This document shows positions 1-10,689 of a stretch of DNA of 64,000 nucleotides, one piece after another. A model generated the notes under the pieces. That model made no database searches. It worked only from the letters and a program-made list of their open reading frames with translations, and was not told the DNA's origin. The position numbers and the translations under genes were made by a program. Each line of letters opens with the position of its first letter. The first letter of the stretch is position 1. The stretch is from the NCBI GenBank assembly GCA_037893225.1, contig JAZGUH010000412.1, positions 62,001 through 126,000 on the forward strand, read 5' to 3'. The stretch is from Hippasteria phrygiana (taxonomy: Eukaryota; Echinodermata; Asteroidea; Valvatida; Goniasteridae).

Positions 1-684
1 TAAACTAAATGCAGGGAAAGTAAACGAACGACACTCGCACTTGCTGGGCTGCGTGGTGCTGGCCTGTCAAGGTGTCATGGTATCGCATTACACGTGTGGA
101 CATAAACAAAGGGAACAATACTGTCCTCACATTTATTTCTCTGTTCCGGAAAAAGTGAGGACAGGCAAACTAGTGCTTAGTCTATGGGGATGGGTTATAT
201 TAAAGGGAACAATGGAAAGTCATCACGTGTATAGCGAAACAAAAAAGCATGTATTTGCAAGTTACGGACTCTGCGCAAGTTAGTATGCCTACCCTTAAAA
301 AGTGTGGGGGGGGGGGGTGATTACATTGGTCACCCCCCCTCCCCAGGTCAAAAAGTTGGGGGGGGGGGGATATATCCCCCCCATCCCCTCCGGGATCTCC
401 GCCCATGTAAAGCACACGGTACATTCAATGACATGTACACGCGTCACATAGCGAAAGTTAAGTGCATGAAACCACGGACAAGGGACACAAAAGTTCCCTA
501 TTCTTTTCATAGGAAAATAAATATCAAAACATTTGAAAACAAAGATGTACGTAATTCTCAGAACAGCCATAACAAACGGATGGAAGTTAAAAATAGCACA
601 TAACCGAAATGAAGCGCAAGGGGGCGCACTTCAATATTTGATTCGTTAACGCGAGATGGCGCGACGACACAGCCCCTTTAAGTA

Positions 685-1424
685 GCTGTCACACTGTTGC
701 GTATGGCACCAGCGTATGAGTTGCGTATTAAAATTCATGAAATATTTTTCATACGCACAACAAGCCCTCGAAAATACAGAATTGTGCGTATACTTACCGT
801 ATAGTGAACCTATTAGTAGCGTATGAGTAGCGTATTCACAGCGCATGCCCAGCGTGCCGCCTACGTGACAAGTGGCTATATATACACTTTCTTAAAACGC
901 TGGCAATACGCTGCGGATACGCTGGCCATACGCCAATAATACGCTAGTTGTACGCTAAATACGTTACTCAATCGTCAGGCACACGCCAAGATGTCTATAT
1001 ACGTTGCAGATACGTCAGACATACGTTAGAAGTACGTTACTCATACGCTATCAATGCGCTATCAATACGCTAGCTGTACGGTACACCTTCATGCCAACCT
1101 ATAGCAACGTATGTCCAGCGTACTCGACCTATGCGTAACCTACCTCTAGCGTACCTCTAGCGTAATCAGCGTATGCCTAGCGTAGGCCTAGCGTATGCTT
1201 AGCGTATAAACCATACGCAGGCATACGCACAATTTTTTTAAGCATGCTTAAAAAATTAGTTCGGCCTCGGCGTATCCCAGCGTATGTCAGCGTATGCCAC
1301 CGTGCTTGTAACGTATACAACCTATGCCTAACGTACCCATACCGTATGTCACCGTAGGCCTGCGTATGAGTGATAATTTAATACGCAACTCATACGGTGG
1401 TGCCATACGCAACAGCGTGACAGC
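685..1424. mobile_element. 740-bp TIR element with phased TACG/CGTA arrays (copy 1)
   Basis: The terminal inverted repeats are about 50 bp: the left starts GCTGTCACACTGTTGCGTAT, and the right end, read in reverse, starts GCTGTCACGCTGTTGCGTAT. The interior has no coding potential. It holds about 30 TACG or CGTA motifs at 10-11-bp spacing, with TACG dominating on the left (907-1080) and CGTA on the right (1108-1366). A near-perfect 27-nt palindrome centred on AGCATGCT lies at 1231-1257. I could not identify a target-site duplication. A foldback-type, non-autonomous DNA transposon is the best reading. Confidence 0.75.
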
Positions 1425-1440
1425 AACATTACTGTGCTTG

Positions 1441-1626
1441 CATATGAAGCACGATATGGGGGAAAAGGGACCCCCTCTTTTGTGTTGGTCATTGTGTTCC
1501 CGGAATCTCAGGAATTCTATTCAGAAATCTAGGGGGATGTGTTAGATAACAATAATATGGAGTGTGCTTAGGGTATAGGGATAAAAGGGGGGGGGGTACC
1601 CCTTTCCCCCATATCGTGCAGGGTAT
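1441..1626 (+). mobile_element. MITE with GCACGATATGGGG ends, 9-bp TSD
   Basis: The ends are CATATGAAGCACGATATGGG and, read in reverse, ATACCCTGCACGATATGGGG. The element is flanked on both sides by the perfect 9-bp repeat CTGTGCTTG (1432-1440 and 1627-1635). It has no ORF, and a run of G lies near the right end. The family recurs at 4011-4197 (same TSD, multiplied with the macrosatellite), 25.2 kb and 51.7-52.2 kb. An 8-9-bp duplication fits hAT-like or Mutator-like elements; the superfamily is an inference. Confidence 0.75.
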
Positions 1627-1764
1627 CTGTGCTTGTCGTGAGGCATAAACTGTCTCCCCACCAACCAATCTACCTTCCAACATCAGGCGCGGATCGAGGA
1701 ATTTTGTAGACGGGGGGCACACCCAAAACGGACAAATGCGAGCGCGAAGCGCGAAGCCCTTACG

Positions 1765-1869
1765 GCGTGGGGTCCGGGGCTCGCTTAAGGGGTCCGGGGC
1801 CCGCTCAAGGGGTCCGGGGCCCGCTTAAGGGGTCCGGGGCCCGCTCAAGGGGTCCGGGCCCGCTTAAGG
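1765..1869. repeat. GC-rich minisatellite, ~18-19-bp unit
   Basis: The unit is close to GGTCCGGGGCCCGCTTAAG, with about 5-6 copies. The same array lies at 4339-4446, 5268-5367 and 6207-6517, with copy number varying from about 5 to about 17. It is always followed by GGGGGCCCGTACAATTTTTG. Confidence 0.9.
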
Positions 1870-3254
1870 GGGCCCGTACAATTTTTGATTTTGAATGCTC
1901 AAATCTCTTTTTTTTAACAAAAGTTGTGACGATTTTATGGAGAATATATATATCATGATTTTAGGCATTATTTTCTAGACATGTCTTGACTACAAAAATC
2001 TAGACGGGGTCAAACCAAAACGGATAAATGCGAGCGCGAAGCTGCAAGACATAATAGAGGATTTAGGCACATTTAGTATGTCATTCAGTCAAGTGATCCA
2101 TTGTTTCCTGCTGGTTGGGGCCATTTAACCTGTAATAAACTCCCCAAGGGGATTATATGATCAGATGCACCGCGTTTACACTAGATCCGGCAAAGGAATT
2201 AAAAGGGGATCGAACCCGGTAAGGAGGATTGAAGGGGGATCGATGGACAGAGTTGAAATCCCAGGGATCCGAGAAATACTCCGGTTTTCTCTTAAAAGAG
2301 GGATTCAGTTCCATGGCATGATTGATAACATTTTTTTTCGTATTGCATTTTTCAGTAGTTTTATGCCAAAAAGTAGACACAGCAGATGTTTAATATCGGC
2401 GGCGGTATTTTTTTTTAAGGAGGTTGCCCTCCCCCTCCTTTTTTCCCTCTTCTTTGTTTTCCTTTTTTTTTTTTAACACTCAATTTACCGGGGGGCATGT
2501 GCCCCGCGGCCACCCCCACCCCCCTGGATCCGCGCCTGTACATACCGAGCTCTTGCCCACAGTGCGTTTAAACTAAATGCAGGGAAAGTAAACGAACGAC
2601 ACTCGCACTTGCTGGGCTGCGTGGTGCTGGCCTGTCAAGGTGTCATGGTATCGCATTACACGTGTGGACATAAACAAAGGGAACAATACTGTCCTCACAT
2701 TTATTTCTCTGTTCCGGAAAAAGTGAGGACAGGCAAACTAGTGCTTAGTCTATGGGGATGGGTTATATTAAAGGGAACAATGGAAAGTCATCACGTGTAT
2801 AGCGAAACAAAAAAGCATGTATTTGCAAGTTACGGACTCTGCGCAAGTTAGTATGCCTACCCTTAAAAAGTGTGGGGGGGGGGGGGGGGTGATTACATTG
2901 GTCACCCCCCCTCCCCAGGTCAAAAAGTTGGGGGGGGGGATATATCCCCCCCATCCCCTTCGGGATCTCCGCCCATGTAAAGCACACGGTACATTCAATG
3001 ACATGTACACGCGTCACATAGCGAAAGTTAAGTGCATGAAACCACGGACAAGGGACACAAAAGTTCCCTATTCTTTTCATAGGAAAATAAATATCAAAAC
3101 ATTTGAAAACAAAGATGTACGTAATTCTCAGAACAGCCATAACAAACGGATGGAAGTTAAAAATAGCACATAACCGAAATGAAGCGCAAGGGGGCGCACT
3201 TCAATATTTGATTCGTTAACGCGAGATGGCGCGACGACACAGCCCCTTTAAGTA

Positions 3255-3994
3255 GCTGTCACACTGTTGCGTATGGCACCAGCGTATGAGTTGCGTATTA
3301 AAATTCATGAAATATTTTTCATACGCACAACAAGCCCTCGAAAATACAGAATTGTGCGTATACTTACCGTATAGTGAACCTATTAGTAGCGTATGAGTAG
3401 CGTATTCACAGCGCATGCCCAGCCTGCCGCCTACGTGACAAGTGGCTATATATACACTTTCTTAAAACGCTGGCAATACGCTGCGGATACGCTGGCCATA
3501 CGCCAATAATACGCTAGTTGTACGCTAAATACGTTACTCAATCGTCAGGCACACGCCAAGATGTCTATATACGTTGCAGATACGTCAGACATACGTTAGA
3601 AGTACGTTACTCATACGCTATCAATGCGCTATCAATACGCTAGCTGTACGGTACACCTTCATGCCAACCTATAGCAACGTATGTCCAGCGTACTCGACCT
3701 ATGCGTAACCTACCTCTAGCGTACCTCTAGCGTAATCAGCGTATGCCTAGCGTAGGCCTAGCGTATGCTTAGCGTATAAACCATACGCAGGCATACGCAC
3801 AATTTTTTTAAGCATGCTTAAAAAATTAGTTCGGCCTCGGCGTATCCCAGCGTATGTCAGCGTATGCCACCGTGCTTGTAACGTATACAACCTATGCCTA
3901 ACGTACCCATACCGTATGTCACCGTAGGCCTGCGTATGAGTGATAATTTAATACGCAACTCATACGGTGGTGCCATACGCAACAGCGTGACAGC
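3255..3994. mobile_element. 740-bp TIR element (copy 2)
   Basis: This copy in macrosatellite unit 2 is essentially identical to 685-1424, with the same inverted ends and the same spacing of TACG/CGTA motifs. It was multiplied with the macrosatellite unit and is not an independent insertion. Confidence 0.75.
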
Positions 3995-4010
3995 AACATT
4001 ACTGTGCTTG

Positions 4011-4197
4011 CATATGAAGCACGATATGGGGGAAAAGGGACCCCCTCTTTTGTGTTGGTCATTGTGTTCCCGGAATCTCAGGAATTCTATTCAGAAATCT
4101 AGGGGGATGTGTTAGATAACAATAATATGGAGTGTGCTTAGGGTATAGGGATAAAAGGGGGGGGGGGTACCCCTTTCCCCCATATCGTGCAGGGTAT
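4011..4197 (+). mobile_element. MITE with GCACGATATGGGG ends (copy in unit 2)
   Basis: This is the same insertion as at 1441-1626, carried along in the second macrosatellite unit and with the same flanking CTGTGCTTG repeats. Partial, 5'-truncated versions start at the rearrangement points near 4979 and 5896. Confidence 0.75.
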
Positions 4198-4978
4198 CTG
4201 TGCTTGTCGTGAGGCATAAACTGTCTCCCCACCAACCAATCTACCTTCCAACATCAGGCGCGGATCGAGGAATTTTGTAGACGGGGGGCACACCCAAAAC
4301 GGACAAATGCGAGCGCGAAGCGCGAAGCCCTTACGGCGTGGGGTCCGGGGCTCGCTTAAGGGGTCCGGGGCCCGCTTAAGGGGTCCCGGGGCCCGCTTAA
4401 GGGGTCCGGAGCCCGCTTAAGGGGTCCGGGGCCCGCTTAAGGGGGCCCGTACAATTTTTGATTTTGAATGCTCAAATCTCTTTTTTTTAACAAAAGTTGT
4501 GACGATTTTATGGAGAATATATATATCATGATTTTAGGCATTATTTTCTAGCCATGTCTTGACTACAAAAATCTAGACGGGGTCAAACCAAAACGGATAA
4601 ATGCGAGCGCGAAGCTGCAAGACATAATAGAGGATTTAGGCACATTTAGTATGTCATTCAGTCAAGTGATCCATTGTTTCCTGCTGGTTGGGGCCATTTA
4701 ACCTGTAATAAACTCCCCAAGGGGATTATATGTTCAGATGCACCGCGTTTACACTAGATCCGGCAAAGGAATTAAAAGGGGATCGAACCCGGCAAGGAGG
4801 ATTGAAGGGGGATCGATGGACAGAGTTGAAATCCCAGGGATCCGGGAAATACTCCGGTTTTCTCTTAAAAGAGGGATTCAGTTCCATGGCATGATTGATA
4901 ACATTTTTTTTCGTATTGCATTTTTCAGTAGTTTTATGCCAAAAAGTAGACACAGCAGATGTTTAATATCGGCGGCGG

Positions 4979-6500
4979 TATGGGGGAAAAGGGACCCCCC
5001 TCTTTTGTGTTGGTCATTGTGTTCCCGGAATCTCAGGAATTCTATTCAGAAATCTAGGGGGATGTGTTAGATAACAATAATATGGAGTGTGCTTAGGGTA
5101 TAGGGATAAAAGGGGGGGGGGGGGTACCCCTTTCCCCCATATCGTGCAGGGTATCTGTGCTTGTCGTGAGGCATAAACTGTCTCCCCACCAACCAATCTA
5201 CCTTCCAACATCAGGCGCGGATCGAGGAATTTTGTAGACGGGGGGCACACCCAAAACGGACAAATGCCCGCTTAAGGGGTCCCGGGGCCCGCTTAAGGGG
5301 TCCCGGGGCCCGCTTAAGGGGTCCGGGGCCCGCTTAAGGGGTCCGGGGCCCGCTTAAGGGGGCCCGTACAATTTTTGATTTTGAATGCTCAAATCTCTTT
5401 TTTTTAACAAAAGTTGTGACGATTTTATGGAGAATATATATATCATGATTTTAGGCATTATTTTCTAGCCATGTCTTGACTACAAAAATCTAGACGGGGT
5501 CAAACCAAAACGGATAAATGCGAGCGCGAAGCTGCAAGACATAATAGAGGATTTAGGCACATTTAGTATGTCATTCAGTCAAGTGATCCATTGTTTCCTG
5601 CTGGTTGGGGCCATTTAACCTGTAATAAACTCCCCAAGAGGATTATATGTTCAGATGCACCGCGTTTACACTAGATCCGGCAAAGGAATTAAAAGGGGAT
5701 CGAACCCGGCAAGGAGGATTGAAGGGGGATCGATGGACAGAGTTGAAATCCCAGGGATCCGGGAAATACTCCGGTTTTCTCTTAAAAGAGGGATTCAGTT
5801 CCATGGCATGATTGATAACATTTTTTTTCGTATTGCATTTTTCAGTAGTTTTATGCCAAAAAGTAGACACAGCAGATGTTTAATATCGGCGGCGGTATGG
5901 GGGAAAAGGGACCCCCTCTTTTGTGTTGGTCATTGTGTTCCCGGAATCTCAGGAATTCTATTCAGAAATCTAGGGGGATGTGTTAGATAACAATAATATG
6001 GAGTGTGCTTAGGGTATAGGGATAAAAGTGGGGGGGTACCCCTTTCCCCCATATCGTGCAGGGTATCTGTGCTTGTCGTGAGGCATAAACTGTCTCCCCA
6101 CCAACCAATCTACCTTCCAACATCAGGCGCGGATCGAGGAATTTTGTAGACGGGGGGCACACCCAAAACGGACAAATGCGAGCGCGAAGCGCGAAGCCCT
6201 TACGGCGTGGGGTCCGGGGCTCGCTTAAGGGGTCCGGGGCCCGCTTAAGGGGTCCGGGGCCCGCTCAAGGGGTCCGGGGCCCGCTTAAGGGGTCCCGGGG
6301 CCCGCTTAAGGGGTCCCGGGGCCCGCTTAAGGGGTCCGGGGCCCGCTTAAGGGATCCGGGGCCCGCTTAAGGGGTCCGGGGCCCGCTTAAGGGGTCCGGG
6401 GCCCGCTTAAGGGGTCCGGGGCCCGCTTAAGGGGTCCGGGGCCCGCTTAAGGGGTCCCGGGGCCCGCTTAAGGGGTCCGGGGCCCGCTTAAGGGGTCCGG
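4979..6500. repeat. Internal 0.9-1.2-kb tandem repeats
   Basis: Sequence from the middle of the MITE to GGCGGCGGTAT is present again beginning near 4979 and 5896. The flanking 'spaced-ORF' segment (for example the sequence around 4738-4950) recurs at 5655 and 6822. This is a repeat nested inside the larger repeat. Confidence 0.85.
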
Positions 6501-6517
6501 GGCCCGCTTAAGGGGGC
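6207..6517. repeat. Expanded GC-rich minisatellite (~17 copies)
   Basis: This is the longest array of the GGTCCGGGGCCCGCTTAAG unit. It mixes 18-bp (GGTCCGGGG) and 19-bp (GGTCCCGGGG) variants. The longer length explains most of the difference between the 917- and 1167-base internal periods. Confidence 0.9.
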
Positions 6518-7224
6518 CCGTACAATTTTTGATTTTGAATGCTCAAATCTCTTTTTTTTTAACAAAAGTTGTGACGATTTTATGGAGAATATATATATCA
6601 TGATTTTAGGCATTATTTTCTAGCCATTATTTTAGCCATGTCTTGACTACAAAAATCTAGACGGGGTCAAACCAAAACGGATAAATGCGAGCGCGAAGCT
6701 GCAAGACATAATAGAGGATTTAGGCACATTTAGTATGTCATTCAGTCAAGTGATCCATTGTTTCCTGCTGGTTGGGGCCATTTAACCTGTAATAAACTCC
6801 CCAAGGGGATTATATGTTCAGATGCACCGCGTTTACACTAGATCCGGCAAAGGAATTAAAAGGGGATCGAACCCGGCAAGGAGGATTGAAGGGGGATCGA
6901 TGGACAGAGTTGAAATCCCAGGGATCCGGGAAATACTCCGGTTTTCTCTTAAAAGAGGGATTCAGTTCCATGGCATGATTGATAACATTTTTTTTTCGTA
7001 TTGCATTTTTCAGTAGTTTTATGCCAAAAAGTAGACACAGCAGATGTTTAATATCGGCGGCGGTATTTTTTTTAAGGAGGTTGCCCTCCCCCTCCTTTTT
7101 TCCCTCTTTTTTGTTTTCCTTTTTTTTTTTTAACACTCAATTTACCGGGGGGCATGTGCCCCGCGGCCACCCCCACCCCCTTGTATCCGCGCCTGTACAT
7201 ACCGAGCTCTTGCCCACAGTGCGT

Positions 7225-7777
7225 TTAAACTAAATGCAGGGAAAGTAAACGAACGACACTCGCACTTGCTGGGCTGCGTGGTGCTGGCCTGTCAAGGTGT
7301 CATGGTATCGCATTACACGTGTGGACATAAACAAAGGGAACAATACTGTCCTCACATTTATTTCTCTGTTCCGGAAAAAGTGAGGACAGGCAAACTAGTG
7401 CTTAGTCTATGGGGATGGGTTATATTAAAGGGAACAATGGAAAGTCATCACGTGTACAGCGAAACAAAAAAGCATGTATTTGCAAGTTACGGACTCTGCG
7501 CAAGTTAGTACGCCTACCCTTAAAAAGTGGGGGGGGGGGGGTGATTACATTGGTCACCCCCCCTCCCCAGGTCAAAAAGTTGGGGGGATATATCCCCCCC
7601 CCCCCATCCCCTCCGGGATCTCCGCCCATGTAAAGCACACGGTACATTCAATGACATGTACACGCGTCACATAGCGAAAGTTAAGTGCATGAAACCACGG
7701 ACAAGGGACACAAAAGTTCCCTATTCTTTTCATAGGAAAATAAATATCAAAACATTTGAAAACAAAGATGTACGTAC
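7225..7777. repeat. Macrosatellite unit 3, truncated
   Basis: The start of the unit is repeated up to GATGTACGTA (about 7777). The sequence then differs from units 1 and 2 and instead follows the sequence also found at 39720-39790 (CCCGGTACTCCTCC...). Units 1 and 2 therefore appear to carry a different right-hand partner joined at this point. The run of G at 7529-7541 differs in length from the equivalent runs at 304 and 2874. Confidence 0.8.
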
Positions 7778-7789
7778 CCGGTACTCCTC

Positions 7790-8045
7790 CAAAAGTTGGG
7801 TGGTAGGCCTATGTATAGTCGGTCTGGGTGGTTACTTTTTAAACCACAAATTCAGTCAGCGCGCAGCGTGCGGAAAAGTGCTTTCGTTTATTTGCAGCGT
7901 ATGCATAACACACTCGGTATACGCACGCTCGGTATACTACATGTACATGTCGAGTCATGGCCGCCCAGCCAGCCGGGTTCCCGGGATACGTCACATCGGC
8001 GTTACCACTTGATGGGCGGGGCTGACCCCCTCCCGCCTTAAACAT
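7790..8045. repeat. Interspersed repeat fragment also seen at 39.7 and 42.3 kb
   Basis: GGTACTCCTCCAAAAGTTGG and the following bases match 39730-39790. GTGGTTACTTTTTAAACCAC and the CGCTGCGCGC segment match 42260-42360, but there the two halves are in opposite relative orientation. No coding sequence is recognised. Confidence 0.6.
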
Positions 8046-8520
8046 TTTTTTTTCAAATGCTTACGCGAAATAATAATAATACAAACAACAGACAGTTGTG
8101 TTTGAAAAACTTTATTTAATCGATATACACAATAAATATTCCATTGCAGCCACCCATAATGTTCAAAAACTAAAAAAATATTATAAAATCGTATGACGAC
8201 GTCATCATGAGGTCATGAATATTTTCATATATAAACCAGCTAGCCTACCTAGATATTACATTTCAACTTAATCGGACTTGTACTTTTGTAGATATATGGC
8301 TTAAAAAATTCCCCTTTAAGATGACGTCACGTGACATGTAATGACGTCATCATAACATCATGTAAACATTTTATCTAAACACATCACAAAAAGTAAGTTC
8401 CCCCCTAAATAACTCCTCATAATTTCTAAAGTAACAATTTCTTACATATTACACATAGCATAGAATATACCTATGGTTTTCAGCGAAATGTTGTGTGAAG
8501 ATTGGAGGCATCCGTGACTT
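8046..8520. other. Gene-free AT-rich stretch
   Basis: I see no gene. Two TGACGTCATCAT-type words (about 8199 and 8342) and a CACGTG word lie in AT-rich sequence. This could be part of an older repeat. Confidence 0.4.
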
Positions 8521-8522
8521 TA

Positions 8523-9039
8523 TGGTTGACTGAGCACAAATTGAAGACAAAATCACCCAAAGTCAAAGTTCACAAGAGTGAAAGAAGCTTGATTATCAAA
8601 TGTGTTTACAAGGAACAGTTTAACTCCAATTGTGTGAAAAGCATGTTATGTTACCTGTTGATGTTCTTCGTCTTAGTGTTGATGATAAGTCGATCCTCTG
8701 CAGCAGTCGTCACTTTGGGTCGTCCACTATGAGGTCTATCCATCACTTGACCAGTCTCCATGAACTTTTGGCGCAATTTTCAGATGACATTTGGGCTAAC
8801 ACCCATCCTTCGGGCTACCTGTTTAACAGGGGTTCCAGCCTCTAAAAGCCCAATTGCAATGGCTCTGTCTTGGTCAGATAATCTGGGCATGATTTGAAGT
8901 ACAGAACTTCAAAAAGCTTTTTGATTCCCAATGTTCTCGGTGTATGAATAGTAAATGAGGCTGGTTAGACAACTTACTGGACTAACATGTGAACTTTGAC
9001 TTTGGGTGATTTTGTCTTCAATTTGTGCTCAGTCAACCA
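8523..9039. mobile_element. Internally deleted Tc1/mariner-type element
   Basis: The terminal inverted repeats are about 50 bp (TGGTTGACTGAGCACAAATT at both ends) and are flanked by TA at 8521-8522 and 9040-9041, the target duplication expected for Tc1/mariner. The 517-bp length is about a third of a full Tc1 element. The interior retains only the DNA-binding part of a transposase, on the minus strand. Confidence 0.9.
8641..8890 (-). pseudogene. Tc1-type transposase, N-terminal HTH fragment
   Basis: The minus strand reads from ATG at 8890: MPRLSDQDRAIAIGLLEAG, then a stretch ending SGRPKVTTAAEDRLI. This is the bipartite paired-like helix-turn-helix region of Tc1 transposases, including the typical GRP motif between the two sub-domains. 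A TGA stop (8782-8780) interrupts it where a Trp or Arg codon would be expected. The catalytic DDE/D part is missing because the frame runs out into the terminal repeat. It cannot make a working transposase, so the element would depend on a complete relative. Confidence 0.85.
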
Positions 9040-9095
9040 TAAAGAAAGAAAACGTGTACAAATGTAAAGGAAAAGAAAATCTTAACGAAAACAAA

Positions 9096-9179
9096 GGCTG
9101 TTTCGGAAAACTTCCGAAACAGCCCCCCAAAAAATTCACGAAAACAATAGCTGTTTCGGCTGAAGTGCCGAAACAGCTA
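9096..9179. repeat. Two adjacent hairpins with the same stem
   Basis: The first stem is GGCTGTTTCGGAA (9096-9108) pairing with 9112-9124. The second is TAGCTGTTTCGGC (9148-9160) pairing with 9167-9179. Both share the core GCTGTTTCGG. They are separated by about 23 nt and lie just outside the Tc1 element. Confidence 0.75.
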
Positions 9180-9559
9180 AAAAACATTGAAATGCATTTT
9201 AGGCAGAGATTGGGGACAAAACCTCGGAGTAGAGAGAGCGAATGTTTTTGTCGACTGAATTCGACCATCGTCCCATTTTGAAAAAGAAGTTAGCCCTGCG
9301 CGGTACAGTCTCCTCCGTTTCCGAAACCAGTGACCGAAGCGAAACCAGCGAACCAATCTTCACTTTGATCTCAATGAATACGTGTTTTAATGTACGATAT
9401 TGCACTATTGCGCGGTACGTGATAACATGTGGGTAACCCGAAGTGACGTCATTACGTAAGACGGCCTAGGCTGTACCTCAAACCTCGATCTGGGGGCTTT
9501 GGCTTTGTCTCCAGCTATCCCCATCTCCATTGCCAATCTGAAGCCTTGAGCAAAGTAAA

Positions 9560-9775
9560 CACCCGGCAAACGATTTAACGTTTTCGGCACGTTTTCTGAA
9601 CGTTTTATGATGTTTTGCGGACGTTTCCAAAAAACGTTTTTTGGACGAAAGTTTGTGGACAGTTTTGGACGTTTTAAAAACGTAACTTTGTGACGTTCTA
9701 AGAACGTTTCAAGAACTTTCCCAGAAAATATAAAACGTATTAAAAACTTTACTGGAATTAAGCTACGTTGCCAGA
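9560..9775. repeat. AACGTTTT-rich repeat
   Basis: AACGTT, ACGTTTT and TTTTAAAACG words recur at short spacing. The style resembles the satellite-like element at 25.9-30.3 kb, and a short patch of the same kind lies at 10330-10372. No ORF is convincing. Confidence 0.5.
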
Positions 9776-9799
9776 TAGTAAGTGCAAATTTACAGAAAT

Positions 9800-9985
9800 G
9801 AATGGAATAGAAGTAACTCATTACACCCATGTGGGACCCTTTTGGGCAGGTCTGGGCTAGCCCTTAAGTGGCCCCATCAGCCAAAACTGTATGGGGCCCA
9901 TATGGGCAACCCCAATTGGGACCACTCAATTGCCCATCAAAGGCCCAACAAGGCCCCACTTGGGCTTGCTGGCTGGGATTATATA
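9800..9985. repeat. Palindrome-rich TGGGCCCATATGGG repeat
   Basis: Short words such as CCCATATGGG, TGGGCCC and their complements recur, ending CTTGGGCTTGCTGGCTGGG. There is no coding signal. This looks like a foldback element or its remnant. Confidence 0.45.
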
Positions 9986-10458
9986 TGGAAAGATACTTTT
10001 TATTTAGCTACGAATGTATACAAATACTACAAACCTACTACACACTACAAACTAAGCATTGTCGTGAGTTACCTTTATAAATATTCAACTTTTCCTGCCA
10101 TGATGAAGTCATGGTTTTCCATGAACAATTACAATATTTGAATACAAAAGGAGATTTAATACAATTTTTCACCTATGTTTGCAAAAAACCCATATTTCTA
10201 TGTAAAATTGTTTGAATAATTACACATTATGGTCAAGAAAGTGTGATTTTGGACTAAACACCAAAATTTAACATGACTTTTGTGAACACAAATTTCCTCA
10301 GTTCTGATTGGTCAGTTGGTACGTCCAAGAAAAAAAGTTTTTTAAACGTTACAAAAGAACGTTTAATGTTGGTACATTTTGATGACAAGGTTGTATTTAA
10401 TTACCAAACACAGTTTTTATAGTGTAATAGGGAGAAAAAAAAAACGACCTCAATTTCG

Positions 10459-10673
10459 GACCAACCGACCAACCGACCAACCGACCAACCGACCAACCGA
10501 CCAACCGGCCAACCGGCCAACCGGCCAACCGGCCAACCGGCCAACCGGCCAACCGGCCAACCGGCCAACCGGCCAACCGGCCAACCGGCCAACCGGCCAA
10601 CCGGCCAACCGGCCAACCGGCCAACCGGCCAACCGGCCAACCGGCCAACCGGCCAACCGGCCAACCGGCCAAC
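10459..10673. repeat. 8-bp minisatellite (CCAACCGA then CCAACCGG)
   Basis: There are about 27 tandem copies of an 8-bp unit. The first five or so copies are CCAACCGA and the remainder CCAACCGG, with a sharp switch near 10505. Open frames through it are by-products of the repeat. Confidence 0.97.
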
Positions 10674-10689
10674 ATTTGAAAATGTGAAC

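Larger units (their letters stand above)
1..2568. repeat. Macrosatellite unit 1 (~2.57 kb)
   Basis: The whole block recurs at an offset of about 2568 bases (starting near 2569) with very few changes, so this is one unit of a large tandem repeat. In order it holds: a segment with the GTGAGGACAG hairpin (about 140-225), a G-run/C-run hairpin (303-385), a 740-bp TIR element (685-1424), a MITE (1441-1626), a GC-rich minisatellite (1765-1869), an AT-rich stretch, and a T-rich tail ending near 2480. No reading frame in it looks like a conserved protein; the ORFs are short and overlap on both strands. Confidence 0.9.
2569..7224. repeat. Macrosatellite unit 2, internally expanded
   Basis: This is the same unit as 1-2568 but longer. 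At about 4979 and again at about 5896 the sequence jumps from the GGCGGCGGTAT at the unit's late part back into the middle of the MITE. The MITE-minisatellite-AT-rich segment is therefore present three times (offsets 917 and 1167 bases). The third minisatellite has expanded to about 310 bp. The jump points share only the short GGTATGGGGG/GATATGGGGG similarity, consistent with unequal exchange or replication slippage. Confidence 0.88.

Noticed and set aside
1108..1366. CRISPR-like repeats of CGTATG
   Set aside because: Motif is only 4-6 bp with 10-11-bp steps; it does not have repeat-spacer architecture.
9405..9830. 141-codon minus-strand ORF
   Set aside because: Lies over the AACGTT-rich repeat, with low-complexity Lys/Arg/Phe content and no recognisable domain.
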